Assembly: GCF_008642315.1 (NCBI RefSeq)
Contig: NZ_CP029192.1
Span: 7,874,001 to 7,938,000, forward strand
Direction: 5' to 3'
Length of the DNA stretch: 64,000 nucleotides
Source of the DNA: Streptomyces venezuelae
Lineage (GTDB): Bacteria; Actinomycetota; Actinomycetes; Streptomycetales; Streptomycetaceae
Position 1 is the first letter of the stretch, and the number at the start of each line of letters is the position of its first letter. The notes beneath the pieces were generated by a model. That model had not been told where the DNA came from and made no database searches. It was given only the letters and a program-made list of their open reading frames with translations. The translations under genes and the position numbers were made by a program. This document shows positions 29,336 to 37,755 of this stretch, in pieces.

Positions 29336-30012
29336 ACGTCCGGGTGCACCTGGCGGCAGTTGCCTCCGGTGTTCGGCTGCCTCCGGTGTTCGGCCCGTGC
29401 TGGCAGACAGTCACCGGCGGTTCGCTCTGGGGAGCCGAGATCGGGTCTGGGCTCGTCTCCACCGGGTCACCCTCGACGAGCTGGGTGCCCGCGATCAGCT
29501 GGACTGGTCGAGGTGCGCGATCGACTCCGTGACCCTTCGAGCTGTGAAGGGGGGCAGCTGACCGGACCGAATCCGACCGACCGGGGAAAGTTGGGATCAA
29601 AGATTCACCTGGTCACAGACAGAAGCGGTCTGCCCTTGTCGCTAGGCATCTCCGGCGCGAACCTGCACGACAGCCAGGCTCTGGAGGCGTTGATCCGAGG
29701 CATTCCGCCGATCCGCTCCCGCCGCGGACCGCGACGCCGACGCCCCGGCAAGCTCCACGCCGACAAGGGATACGACTACGACGCCCTCCGGCAGTGCCTT
29801 CGCCGCCGCGGCATCACCCCACGGATCGCCAGGAAGGGGGTCGAGTCCTCCAGAGACTCGGCCGGCATCGCTGGGTGGTGGAACGGACCGTGTCCTGGTT
29901 GGCCGGATGCAGGCGGCGGCACCGGCGTTACGAGCGCGAGGCCGAGCACTTCCTCGGTTTAGTCGGCATCGCCGCCGGGTTCATCTGCTTCCGGCGCCTC
30001 GCGGCAGCTTGA
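29336..30012 (+). pseudogene. IS5-family transposase relic with several frameshifts
   Basis: Pieces of one DDE transposase lie in three frames. They include GCTWRQLPPVFG (about 29345-29385), DRVWARLHRVTLDELGARDQ with CAIDSVTLRAVKGG (to about 29560), then LTGPNPTDRGKLGSKIHLVT to RIARKGVESS (about 29840), then QRLGRHRWVVERTVSWLAGC to the stop at 30012. A 16-base duplication near 29360-29390 breaks the N-terminal part. A base is missing at the G run near 29550 and another near 29849. The first of these two could be a programmed slip used by some IS5 elements; the second is a true break. The N-terminal end and the terminal inverted repeats are not seen. Confidence 0.8.
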
Positions 30013-30019
30013 CCACGAG

Positions 30020-30692
30020 TCAGAAGGGAGGCTCGAGATCTCCTCGGCCATCACTGTGGGGTCCTTGGTCCCAGGGTTCCTCCCGGAGAGGCTCTGGGGC
30101 AGGGGGAGTGCGACCCCGTGCTGCGAGGGCCCTCCAGGCGATGCGGCGGTTGGTGATAACACTGCTGGTCCCGAGGATGCGGCGTGCATCCTCCGCTAGA
30201 TGATCGCGGTGCGCGGCGAGTGCGGCGTGTTCGGCAAGGACAAGAGCGGCGCTGACGGCGGCTTCGCGCACATCCTTGTGACTGTCCTGCAGGAACGGTG
30301 CGACAGCCTGGTAAAGCGTCGGGCGCAGTTCCCGGAAGGCTGCCATGGTGGTGCCGGGCGTGAGGAAGCCAGGGCAGTACTGCTCGATCCGAGCGACAGT
30401 CTCGTCGGAGGCGTCGTAGGTCGCGGAAGCCGGCCAGTACAACACCGCCGCCCGGATAGGGCCGGAGGGCCTTGGCCACCGGATGGTCCAGAATGCCTGC
30501 GACGTACATGACGGCGGGAGCAGCGGCCTCATAGATGGTGTTCTGGTGGTGTCCCAGTTCGCCGAGTTCACTCAAGGCGGCGACCTGGGCTGCGGGGTCA
30601 GGTTCCAACAGCCGCAACAGGATGTCGGGAAGGTCCTCACCGGAGCCGAATGCCGTATGGAGCGCACCCCAGTCGGTCTCGTCCAGGAGCAC
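30020..30692 (-). pseudogene. Frameshifted HEAT-repeat-like (immunity-type) gene
   Basis: The frame from GTG 30692 encodes VLLDETDWGALHTAFGSGED and LLRLLEPDPAAQVAALSELG down to HPVAKALRP. Near 30455-30460 the reading jumps to another frame, which carries AAVLYWPASATYDASDETVA, then AFRELRPTLYQAVAPFLQ and DVREAAVSAALVLAEHA to 30020. Joined, this is a HEAT-like helical repeat protein of the kind that serves as polymorphic-toxin immunity in streptomycetes. One missing or extra base explains the break. No cognate toxin is adjacent; the nearest is at 33.9 kb. Confidence 0.7.
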
Positions 30693-30980
30693 CCGATAGG
30701 GCGGCGAGCCAGGCTCGTCGGGAACTCCGGTATTGAATCGGCCGTGCGACACGGCCCCAGGGTGAACCGGCCTTCTGACACGGTTCCCATCCAGCCCTGC
30801 TCGCCCAGCAGGGCAGTCCCTGCCGGGCCGTGCGAGCCAGCCAAAGGAAACGACGTCTGAGCAAGGGGCAAGCGCCCAGCGCAGCGTGCGATCCATCGCG
30901 CACGCCTACCGGATCCACTGCACATCACGACAAGAGGCACGGCCGCGGGGTGAACTGGCCGCGTCAGCTGATTCCGGTGG
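30693..30980. other. Non-coding stretch with a 23-bp direct repeat
   Basis: No convincing gene. Two copies of a 23-bp sequence differing at three positions (30750-30772 and 30938-30960; common core GGTGAAC and GGCC) bracket 165 bases. This could be the footprint of a lost small mobile element or a duplicated regulatory site. Confidence 0.45.
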
Positions 30981-31457
30981 TCACTGATCCTGGCTGTTGA
31001 GCGTCTGCCGTACTCGGTCCGCCAGCCCGGCCTGATCGACACCGGCCAAGGCGAGAGCACGTGGCACGGTGCCGATTTGAGCCTGCAGGATCCCGAGCAG
31101 CAGATGCGCTGACCGCAGGTCCTTCTTGCGAGCGGAGGAGAAGCTCCGCTCCAGTGCGAGTCTGGCGGACGCACCCATCTTGGGCTCCTGGGAAGCGCGG
31201 CTCGGCCCGGGGAGGTCATAGTCGGCCGGAGACACTCCCACCATGCTCAGGCTGTGCTCGAATTCTCGATCCAGTGCCTCGCGGACAGCAGCGCGATCGA
31301 GCCCGACCGAGGCCAGGACCTGCTGAGCGGTAGACCCCTGATCGGCGGCGAGCGACAACAGAAGATGGTGCGCGTCGATCGTCGCCGACCCATCATTCTG
31401 GGCTTCGTCCATCGCCCGCACGATGACCGCATGCAGGTACTTGTCAAACGCGCTCAT
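30981..31457 (-). CDS. Clp N-terminal domain protein (stand-alone)
   Basis: Protein of 158 residues consisting of two Clp-N repeats: FDKYLHAVIVRAMDEAQ with IDAHHLLLSLAAD, and SARLALERSFSSARKKD with RSAHLLLGILQAQ. Stand-alone Clp-N proteins lack the ATPase of ClpC and are thought to bind substrates or adaptors. Its start overlaps the upstream HTH gene by 14 bases, so the two are coupled; HTH plus Clp-N pairs are common in Streptomyces. The function is not established. Confidence 0.85.
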   Translation of the reverse strand: MSAFDKYLHAVIVRAMDEAQNDGSATIDAHHLLLSLAADQGSTAQQVLASVGLDRAAVREALDREFEHSLSMVGVSPADYDLPGPSRASQEPKMGASARLALERSFSSARKKDLRSAHLLLGILQAQIGTVPRALALAGVDQAGLADRVRQTLNSQDQ

Positions 31458-31626
31458 CGCCGCGCCTCCTCAGCTTGACTTCGGCGGCGATGAGCCGCTT
31501 GGCGTGCTTCTTGTGGACGGCTTGGCGGGTGACACCGAGCGCCTCGGAGACCTGCGGCCAACTCCAGCCCGCCCGCATGGCCTGCTCGACAGCGGCGTCC
31601 TCCAGTTGATCGGCAAGGCGCCGCAA
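31444..31626 (-). CDS. Small helix-turn-helix protein paired with Clp-N (possibly 5' truncated)
   Basis: Protein of 60 residues. The core WSWPQVSEALGVTRQAVHKKHAKRL is a clear helix-turn-helix. Only a TTG at 31626 is available as start, with GGGAGGGG just 2-3 bases before it and a TAG stop five codons upstream. Relatives usually carry about 20-40 more N-terminal residues, so the 5' end may have been lost by rearrangement. It overlaps the Clp-N gene. Confidence 0.65.
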   Translation of the reverse strand: MRRLADQLEDAAVEQAMRAGWSWPQVSEALGVTRQAVHKKHAKRLIAAEVKLRRRGDERV

Positions 31627-31827
31627 CGCCCCTCCCGACTACAACGGGGCATGATCAATCTCAGCGTCAACCACGGTTCGATTGATCCCCGGGGCCGGAT
31701 GTAGGGGATGTCCTTGGCGACGACGACCGGGATGGGACGTTCGACATGAGGGCTCGCCACCTCGGCGTGCTGCCAGCGGCCTGCCCGACGTCCTGGGACC
31801 CGGTGAGGTCAGCGGGGTTCGGCAGCC
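31627..31827. other. No gene recognised
   Basis: About 200 bases between the small HTH gene and the VOC gene. A minus-strand frame encodes a phrase like PRGSIEPWLTLRLIMP that does not extend to a full protein and may be a remnant. Confidence 0.3.
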
Positions 31828-32268
31828 CTACGCCTGTGCCTTCCGGCCGGAGATCCACGTGCCGGGGGCGCTGAGCTCGATGATGGTGCCGACGTTGTCG
31901 GTGACGAAGGCAATGCGTTGGCCGGTGTCCGGGATCTCCATGGGGCCGCCGATCAGCGGCACATCGAGTTCCAGCAGCCGTGACACTGCCGCGTCGAGAT
32001 CTGTCACCGCGAGGCAGAAGTGGTGCAGGCGCGAGGGGTCCATGCTCGTGAGGATGTTGTCGGTCGGTGCCCCGCCCGGGTTGGACGCGCCGGCGAGGAG
32101 CTCGATCCTGACGTCACCGGCGGTGAGGAAGACGAACGTCGTGCCGTGGGCGTCGAACCGCTGCTCGACAGTGAAGCCGAGGTTGCGCGAATACCACGCG
32201 ATCGTGGCGTCAAGGTCCTCTTGCGTGACAGTGATACCCACGTGGTCGTGGGAGAACATGAAGGTCAT
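31828..32268 (-). CDS. VOC (glyoxalase/dioxygenase fold) family protein
   Basis: Protein of 146 residues starting MTFMFSHDHVGITV; a second ATG lies 15 bases upstream. The paired beta-alpha-beta-beta-beta units show metal-ligand positions in HDHVGITV, IELLAG, HHFCLAV and IIELSAP, as in glyoxalase I-like enzymes and small antibiotic-binding proteins. The substrate is unknown. It is divergent from an XRE/MmyB-type regulator (103 bases between starts), the usual arrangement in which that regulator controls its neighbour. Confidence 0.85.
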   Translation of the reverse strand: MTFMFSHDHVGITVTQEDLDATIAWYSRNLGFTVEQRFDAHGTTFVFLTAGDVRIELLAGASNPGGAPTDNILTSMDPSRLHHFCLAVTDLDAAVSRLLELDVPLIGGPMEIPDTGQRIAFVTDNVGTIIELSAPGTWISGRKAQA

Positions 32269-32371
32269 GTCCGTAAGAATCATCGGCCGTCGGGCCGGTA
32301 ACCAGGGAGAGGAATTCGGTAGGAAAACCACTACCACCTTCGGGTTGGCTCCCGGTGCGACAATCAGTCTC

Positions 32372-33265
32372 ATGACCGCTGACATCGCGAAACTCGGCCC
32401 GATGCTGCGAACCTGGCGCGGCCGTGTATCGCCGGACGCGGCGGGACTGTCCATCGGCCACAGGCGCCGGGTCACGGGACTGCGCCGGGAGGACCTCGCC
32501 GAGCTCGCGGGGATCTCGGTCGATTATGTGGTCCGCCTGGAGCAGGGACGCTATGTGACCCCGTCGGCGCAGGTGACCGCGGCGCTGGCCCGCGCCCTGC
32601 AGCTCACCGACGCCGAGCGGGACCACCTCTACCGGCTGGCCGGGCTTGCCCCGCCGGCCGACGGGGAGATTTCAGACCACATTCCGCCCGGTCTGTACCG
32701 CATGCTGAACCGGCTCGGCGACGCCGCAGCCGCCGTGTTCGCCGCGGACTGGCAGCTCATCTGGTGGAACCGTTCCTGGGCAGCATTGTTGGGCGACCCG
32801 TCGTCGACACCGTCGGCGCTGCGCAATTTCGCTCGGGACACCTTCCCCGCCGACGGGGCCGGTCCCCGCCTGTCGCACTGGCCGGTGGCCTCGCTCGGCC
32901 AGTCGGCGGTCGAGGTCTCCGTCGTGTCAGACCTTCGCCGCGCCACGGGGCGATTCCCGGGCAGCGACCGCCTGGCCGATCTGATCCGGGACCTCACGAT
33001 GGGCAGTCGGCGCTTCGAGGAACTGTGGGCTTCCGGCGTGGTTGGCGCGCACCGGGAGGACCACAAGATCGTCCACCATCCTGAGGCTGGGCCGATCGCC
33101 GTGGACTGCGACGTCCTGACCGACGGCGACGCGGAACGCAAGATCGTCGTTCTCACCGCGGCCCCCGCTACCGAGGACGAAACCAAGTTCCGACTGGCGG
33201 TGGTGTCGGGCATTCTCTCCCCGCTCACGGCAGATGACGTGGTGAACCGTGCTGTAGCTCGATGA
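32372..33265 (+). CDS. XRE/MmyB-like transcriptional regulator
   Basis: Protein of 297 residues. The N-terminal helix-turn-helix has the family signature RRRVTGLRREDLAELAGIS followed by YVVRLEQGRYVTPS. The C-terminal MmyB-type ligand-binding domain contains VFAADWQLIWWNRSWAALLG and LRNFARDTF, the region that binds fatty-acid-like ligands in solved MmyB structures. It is divergent from the VOC gene, its probable target. The gene is intact although the DNA on both sides is decayed. Confidence 0.88.
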   Translation: MTADIAKLGPMLRTWRGRVSPDAAGLSIGHRRRVTGLRREDLAELAGISVDYVVRLEQGRYVTPSAQVTAALARALQLTDAERDHLYRLAGLAPPADGEISDHIPPGLYRMLNRLGDAAAAVFAADWQLIWWNRSWAALLGDPSSTPSALRNFARDTFPADGAGPRLSHWPVASLGQSAVEVSVVSDLRRATGRFPGSDRLADLIRDLTMGSRRFEELWASGVVGAHREDHKIVHHPEAGPIAVDCDVLTDGDAERKIVVLTAAPATEDETKFRLAVVSGILSPLTADDVVNRAVAR

Positions 33266-33470
33266 GCTGCGATGCAGGACTTGGTCGCGGAGGCGTTCAG
33301 GTGCGGCACGTGCGACTGGGATCCGTGCAGGTAGCGCTCGTCGATGACGGCGCCGTGGTGCATCACGAGCAGTGTGTCGGTCTCGGCGGCCTCCAGCAGG
33401 GACAGCAGGGTGGCCTCGCAGCCGACAGGAAGTGCGATCCGCAGGCCGTCCAGGTCACGGGGGCGGCCTG
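33266..33470 (-). pseudogene. Serine hydrolase (beta-lactamase family) fragment
   Basis: A minus-strand frame of about 65 codons encodes LRIALPVGCEATLLSLLEAA, DTLLVMHHGAVIDERYLHGS and HLNASATKSCIAA. The last phrase contains SATK, the SxxK nucleophile motif of 6-aminohexanoate-dimer-hydrolase-like enzymes. The fragment stops right after it, at the end of the regulator gene, so the rest of the enzyme is missing. Upstream it is joined directly to an MMPL fragment. Confidence 0.65.
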
Positions 33471-33474
33471 CACG

Positions 33475-33640
33475 GTGGCCCTGGCGAAGACCACGGCGCT
33501 GCCCGCGGTGCCCACCTCCTGTGCTGCGGACTCCTCCACGTCCATGCCGCGGGTGAGCTGGGAGCGGTGCCGGGTGGCGATGCACATCGCGTAGTCGATG
33601 CCGACCGCCAGGCCGATCGTCAGCGCCAGGCTCTGCGCCG
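33475..33640 (-). pseudogene. MMPL transporter fragment
   Basis: A minus-strand frame encodes AQSLALTIGLAVGIDYAMCI, ATRHRSQLTRGMDVEES and GTAGSAVVFARATV. This is the conserved membrane segment of RND/MMPL lipid exporters (GLAVGIDYA, RxRxEL-like, AVGTAGSAVVFAG). About 55 codons remain of a normal gene of roughly 700-1000. It runs in-line into the hydrolase fragment at about 33470, a junction between two unrelated genes. Confidence 0.75.
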
Positions 33641-33688
33641 TGGCTCATGTCGGTGGCCACTGTGAATAGCGCAGGGGTGGAATGCTGC

Positions 33689-33706
33689 CGTTTCACCAGT
33701 GAAACG
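33689..33706. promoter_or_regulatory. Orphan operator-like inverted repeat
   Basis: CGTTTCAC-CA-GTGAAACG, with 8-bp arms and a 2-base centre, the format of a TetR-family site. It lies about 50 bases upstream of the MMPL fragment on the minus strand. MMPL genes are often under TetR control, so this may be a surviving operator of a lost gene. Confidence 0.4.
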
Positions 33707-33721
33707 CAGTTAATGGGTGGC

Positions 33722-33768
33722 AAAGGGTGCTTTCCTCGCCTTCGAGAAGGCGAGGAAAGCACCCTTTT
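33722..33768. terminator. Strong 21-bp hairpin with A and T tracts
   Basis: A perfect 21-bp stem (33722-33742 with 33747-33767) encloses a CGAG loop, with AAA at the left foot and TTTT at the right. This is a bidirectional intrinsic terminator, and it separates the MMPL/hydrolase scraps from the toxin locus. Confidence 0.8.
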
Positions 33769-33889
33769 GATGTCTTCGATTCTCTACGGCATCCAGCCTG
33801 CGGGAAGAGTCAGGCAGGGCGGCAAGGGGTCACCTGCCGGGGGCAATAGACCCTGGGGAGCGGTGCCGCGAGCACTTTGAAGGTCTACC

Positions 33890-34641
33890 GTGCCGCCGGA
33901 GAACGTGGCACCAACGAACTTCACCGTGCCGCCGGAGAAGAAGGCCATCGAGGACGTCGACATCGGCGACAAGGTCCTGGCCACCGCCCCGAAGACCGGA
34001 AAGACCAAGGTCGAAACGGTCACCGCGGAGATCAAGGGCAAGGGCCGCAAGCACCTCGTCAGGGTCACGATCGACGTGGACGGCAAGAAGGGCTCCAACA
34101 CCGCCTCGGTCACGGCCACGGACGGGCATCCGTTCTGGGTCCCGGAGCTGGGGGAGTGGATCGACGCCACGGACCTCAAGGCGGGCGCGACACTGCGCAC
34201 TGGCGCGGGCACAACGTCGAGATCACGGCCGTGAAGCGATGGACGAGCCAGGACTCGACGGTTCACAACCTCACCGTTGGTGAGTTGCATACGTACTATG
34301 TGGTGGCGGGGGCGACTCCGGTCCTGGTCCACAATTGCAACAAGAACCAAGGCGTCTACATATTCGACGACAAGTCGAAGCCTGGCCACGTTTATATCGG
34401 CAAGACCAACAACTTTAACGTTCGACTGAGCAAGCACGCAGACTTGGGCAGGCGAGACAAGGATGGGCCTGTCATTTGCATCCATGTGTGCGGAGATGAC
34501 AATGCTCTCAGAATCCGGGAGCACATCATGAAGGTTCAGTTCGAAAAAATGGGCTTTAAGCTCAGTAGTGGCATTGAGGGGTTTGGTCGAAACCTCTACA
34601 ACAAGCGCCAGGCGACTCAGCCTGAGCTCCCGTTCGAGTAG
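33890..34641 (+). pseudogene. Polymorphic toxin: Hint domain and GIY-YIG nuclease, truncated and frameshifted
   Basis: The first frame (33890 to about 34210) encodes a Hint/intein-like domain: KKAIEDVDIGDKVLATAP, then ASVTATDGHPFWVPE and WIDATDLKAGATLRT. The frame then shifts (one base missing near 34205-34215), and the next frame continues the Hint end VHNLTVGELHTYYVVAGATP-VLVHN. A GIY-YIG nuclease follows (GVYIFDD, HVYIGKTNNFNVRLSKHA, HVCGDDNALRIREH), ending at 34641. The usual Hint N-terminus with its catalytic cysteine is missing, replaced by a duplicated CCGTGCCGCCGGAGAA segment. The C-terminal nuclease is intact and lower in GC than the surroundings. The toxin cannot be released by normal Hint cleavage, so this is a relic or a cassette tip. 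Confidence 0.8.
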
Positions 34642-34647
34642 GGCGAT

Positions 34648-35169
34648 ATGGGGAAATGGGGATACGGGCCATTCGATAACGATGGCGCCGCGGACTTTGC
34701 TGGCGATTTGGATGCCACTCCGCTGTCTAGGCGGGTTCAGGCGATCCGATCTGCCCTTGCCTCGGTGGCGGGCGACGGCAGCCCGCATATCGAAGGCGGA
34801 AGAGCAGAGCTGGCAATCGCTGCCGCTGCGTTGACCGTCCGAGGGGTCGAGGGCGGCGATGAATTTCAATCTGCGACGTGGGGGCCGAATGGTGAGATTC
34901 CGCCGATTCCGAAAGAGCTGGTACCCCTGGCGCTCGAAGCGATTTCTCGCCTACTCGTCACAAGCAATGACTTGCGGGACGACTGGAGTGTGGAGGAGGG
35001 AGGAGCTGAATGGCTTGCAATGCTCCGAAGGCTGAGAGCGGTTCTTGACAGAGAAAGTGCGGCAGGGGTTCCCCTCTCCGCCCCAGGCGCCGAAGGTCAA
35101 AAGCAAGGGCCACATAGGGCTAGACGATCTGCGCATGAGGATGAATCCATCCAGGAAGGTCTTTGGTAA
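34648..35169 (+). CDS. DUF4259 protein, candidate immunity partner of the GIY-YIG toxin
   Basis: Protein of 173 residues beginning MGKWGYGPFDNDGAADFAGD, the diagnostic start of DUF4259, with the second conserved part in PPIPKELVPLALEAISRL and a final WLAMLRRLRAVLDRE helix. It starts 6 bases after the toxin stop in equally low-GC DNA. DUF4259 proteins recur beside polymorphic toxins, so immunity is a reasonable inference. About the last 30 residues (from PLSAPGAE on) do not look like the family and may be read-through into neighbouring scrap. Confidence 0.75.
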   Translation: MGKWGYGPFDNDGAADFAGDLDATPLSRRVQAIRSALASVAGDGSPHIEGGRAELAIAAAALTVRGVEGGDEFQSATWGPNGEIPPIPKELVPLALEAISRLLVTSNDLRDDWSVEEGGAEWLAMLRRLRAVLDRESAAGVPLSAPGAEGQKQGPHRARRSAHEDESIQEGLW

Positions 35170-35277
35170 TACCTTCAAGGTGGCTATCTGGATCAACTGA
35201 ATGAAGGGTCATGAAGGCGTGAGCCGTGTCGTCGTCACGTCATCTGATCATGGAGAATTCGATAGCCCAGAAAATGC

Positions 35278-35315
35278 GAGGGTCCCCTCCGCGCTTCTGC
35301 GCGGAGGGGACCCTC
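35278..35315. terminator. 17-bp hairpin terminator beside integrase relic
   Basis: Perfect 17-bp GC stem (35278-35294 with 35299-35315) and a TTCT loop. On the minus strand it lies 32 bases after the integrase stop. It could also end transcription from the toxin/immunity side. Confidence 0.75.
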
Positions 35316-35346
35316 GGGTCGTTTGACGGCAACGGTGACGGCAACG

Positions 35347-35598
35347 TCAGCGGACGACGGCGGCGGGTGGGTCGTCAGGGCCGCCGTCGGCCGGGCCGAG
35401 CAGTTCCTTGATCACGACGAGGTCGACGCCCTGTTCCAGGAGCAGGGCGTCGGTTGCGTGGCGGAGGTCGTGGAAGCGGATGCGGCGGAGTCCAGCCCGG
35501 CTGAGGAAGCTGCGGAAGCGGCGGGTGAGGTTGGCCGGGGCGAGAGGCCCGCCGGTCGGGGTGGTGAAGACGAGGCCGCTGTCCTGCCAGGCTGACTC
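35347..35598 (-). pseudogene. Tyrosine recombinase (integrase) C-terminal fragment
   Basis: A minus-strand frame of 83 codons encodes ESAWQDSGLVFTTPTGGPL, RFRSFLSRAGLRRIRFHDLRH and ALLLEQGVDLVVIKELLG, ending DDPPAAVVR. HDLRH is the integrase catalytic box. The segment that should follow ELLG, including the second His and the nucleophilic Tyr, is deleted, yet the usual actinomycete C-terminal tail is retained. An internal deletion therefore inactivates it. No attachment site or tRNA is seen beside it. Confidence 0.8.
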
Positions 35599-35639
35599 AG
35601 GGGACTCTCGCTCGGTTCACTGCGAGTGGCGGGCTTCGT

Positions 35640-35880
35640 CGGTGATGGGGGCTTCGAGCGTCGGGGCGTAGGGCGCCGGCGCCGACGTTGCGCGCGATCT
35701 CCTCATCGCGGACGGCGTGCTCCAAGGTGGAGTTGAGCACGCAGTGGACGGATGTGAGCGTCAGCGAGGGAGAGCGCCTTCAGGCAACACTGTGTCGATG
35801 CCGCGCGTGCGGCATTGGCAGGTGGTGCGGAGCTGGTTGCGCCAGGTGCGCACCACCTTGGCGGTGAGGTTGGTCGGCAT
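35640..35880 (-). pseudogene. Integrase N-terminal (core-binding) remnants
   Basis: Minus-strand pieces in two or three frames resemble the SAM-like core-binding domain of the same integrase type: LTAKVVRTWRNQLRTTCQC (about 35820-35872) and LNSTLEHAVRDEEIARNVG (about 35670-35740). They are separated from the catalytic fragment by short degraded sequence. Confidence 0.55.
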
Positions 35881-36424
35881 TTTTCATGGTGAGCGAAGGT
35901 CACGCGTAAGGACTTCGGGGAGGCGTCCGAGTACCGAAACGGCAATGATTCCGTGCGGGTGGGTGAGTTGGCGCTATTTTGGTCTTTGCAGCTTGCCGAG
36001 CCCTCGCGGCGGCAGTTGTCGAGCTGAGACGCCGGGTACGGATCGTGCGGCCACGCCACGGACAACTCGTGTTGCACGTTGGTCGACGAGTGGGTGGCCC
36101 TGTTCGAGCAAAGACACCCAAGTTCTGCGCTGCCTTTCGCCTGCGATGGAGTCCAGCGCCAGGCTTTACAGCCCTTCTGGCCGGCAGGCACGTGCGATCT
36201 CGTCGGCGCCCGGACAGGGCGTCGCCTCCGTGTCCCCGTTCGGGTCAGACGCGCGTGCGTGACGGGGCGGCCCGCCGTTGGATGGGGGCATGCTGATCCG
36301 CGTACGGAGGATGGACGGAGCGAGAGAGCCGTCGGGAGTTGCCTCGGTTGTCTTCGTTGTTATCCGAAGGTGCGGCGTGCGACAGGTGCGGCGTGCGACG
36401 GCCCGGGCCGTGGTCGGGTGAGCG
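35881..36424. other. Degraded stretch upstream of the ClC gene
   Basis: About 540 bases with no recognisable protein on either strand. Open frames present are of uneven codon usage. The last 100 bases presumably hold the ClC promoter. Confidence 0.4.
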
Positions 36425-37730
36425 GTGACAGAGACGCAAGGTGACGCGGTGCCCGACGGCGCGGCGGTGTACCGCGAAGTCCTCAGCCGGCCCTACCTCC
36501 GCGTCCTGTCGCTGTCCGCGCTGCTCGGCGTGCCGATCGCGCTGGCCTGTTTCTTCTTCGTGAGCCTGCAGCACGAGGTCTGGGCAGCGCTCCCGGCGGC
36601 CCTGGGCTACGAGGAGGCCCCCTGGTGGTGGCCGTTGCCCGCGCTCTGTCTCGCCGGGCTGATCCTCGCGCCGGTCCGCACGCGGATGCCGGGCCACGGC
36701 GGACACCTGCCTGTCGACGGACTCGGCGGCACACCCGTGGGCCCGCGCACTGCCCGGCGTGGTTCTGGCCGCGCTCGCCACCCTGCCCCTGGGCGTCGTC
36801 CTGGGCCCTGAAGCTCCGCTCATGGCCGTCGGCAGTGCCCTGGCCCTGCTTGCCGTTCGCAGGATGCGTGGCGCCGACGAGCCGCGTACCACGGGAGTCG
36901 TGGCGACGGCCGGCTCGACCGCCGCGATCTCCACCATCCTCGGCGGTCCGCTGGTGTCCGCCCTGCTCGTGGTCGAGGCGGCCGGTCTGGGCGGCGCTCG
37001 GCTGGCCGCGCTGCTCATGCCCTGCCTGATCGCGAGCGCCACCGGAGCACTCGTGTTCACCGGATTCGGTACCTGGACCGGCCTCAAGACCGGCGGACTC
37101 GCCCTGCCCGCCGTCCCGCCCGCCGCCAACCCCGATGTCGGTGACTTCCTCTGGGGCCTGCCGATCGCCGCCCTCATCGCCTGCGTGCTGACCCTCGGAC
37201 GCCACATGGGCCGGAGCACCGCACGATGGACCGGGCGCGGCAATGCCATGACCCGTACCGTCCTGTGCGCTCTCGCCGTCGGCGTCTGCCTGAGCGCCTA
37301 CGCCCTCCTCACCGGCCGCTCACCGCGGGACGCGGCACTCTCCGGCCAGGAAACACTCGCCGAACTCGCCGCCCACCCCACCGGCTGGTCCGTCGCCGTC
37401 CTGCTCGCACTCGTCGTGTGCAAGGGACTTGCCTGGGCCGTGAGCCTCGGTGGCCTGCGAGGGGGCCCCATTTTTCCCGCCCTGTTGCTCGGCGCCGCCG
37501 GTTCCCTCGCCTGTGCGGGACTGCCCGGACTCGGGACGGCCCCCGCCCTCGCCTGCGGCATCTGCGCCGCGGCGACGGCCGTGATGGGTCTCCCGCTGTG
37601 CGGGGCCGTACTGACCGCGTTGTTGCTGGGTGCCGATGCCTACGACCAGATGCCGCTCATCGTGGGCGCCTCCGTGGTCGCCCACCTCACCACACTTCTC
37701 ATGAACCGGCGCGGCACGGCGACACCATGA
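36425..37730 (+). pseudogene. ClC-type chloride channel/antiporter with a frameshift
   Basis: From the GTG at 36425 the frame encodes about 105 residues of a ClC protein (LSALLGVPIALACFFFVSLQ, PGHGGHLPVDGLGG) and then leaves frame near 36742-36748. The rest (LPGVVLAALATLPLGVVLGPEAPL onward) continues in another frame to 37730, with the conserved GPEAPL, GGLRGGPIFPALLLG and about ten helices. Either one extra C in the CCC run 36742-36744 or loss of one CG pair just after it explains the shift. ClC proteins exchange chloride and protons. A sequencing error is possible, but the neighbouring antiporter gene is also broken. Confidence 0.8.
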
Positions 37731-37755
37731 GCGCCGCGCGAGGCGCCGCGCTCCT

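Noticed and set aside
29540..29560. G-run frameshift as proof of transposase inactivation
   Set aside because: Some IS5 elements use a programmed slip at this place. The later break near 29849 and the missing N-terminus are the safer evidence of decay.
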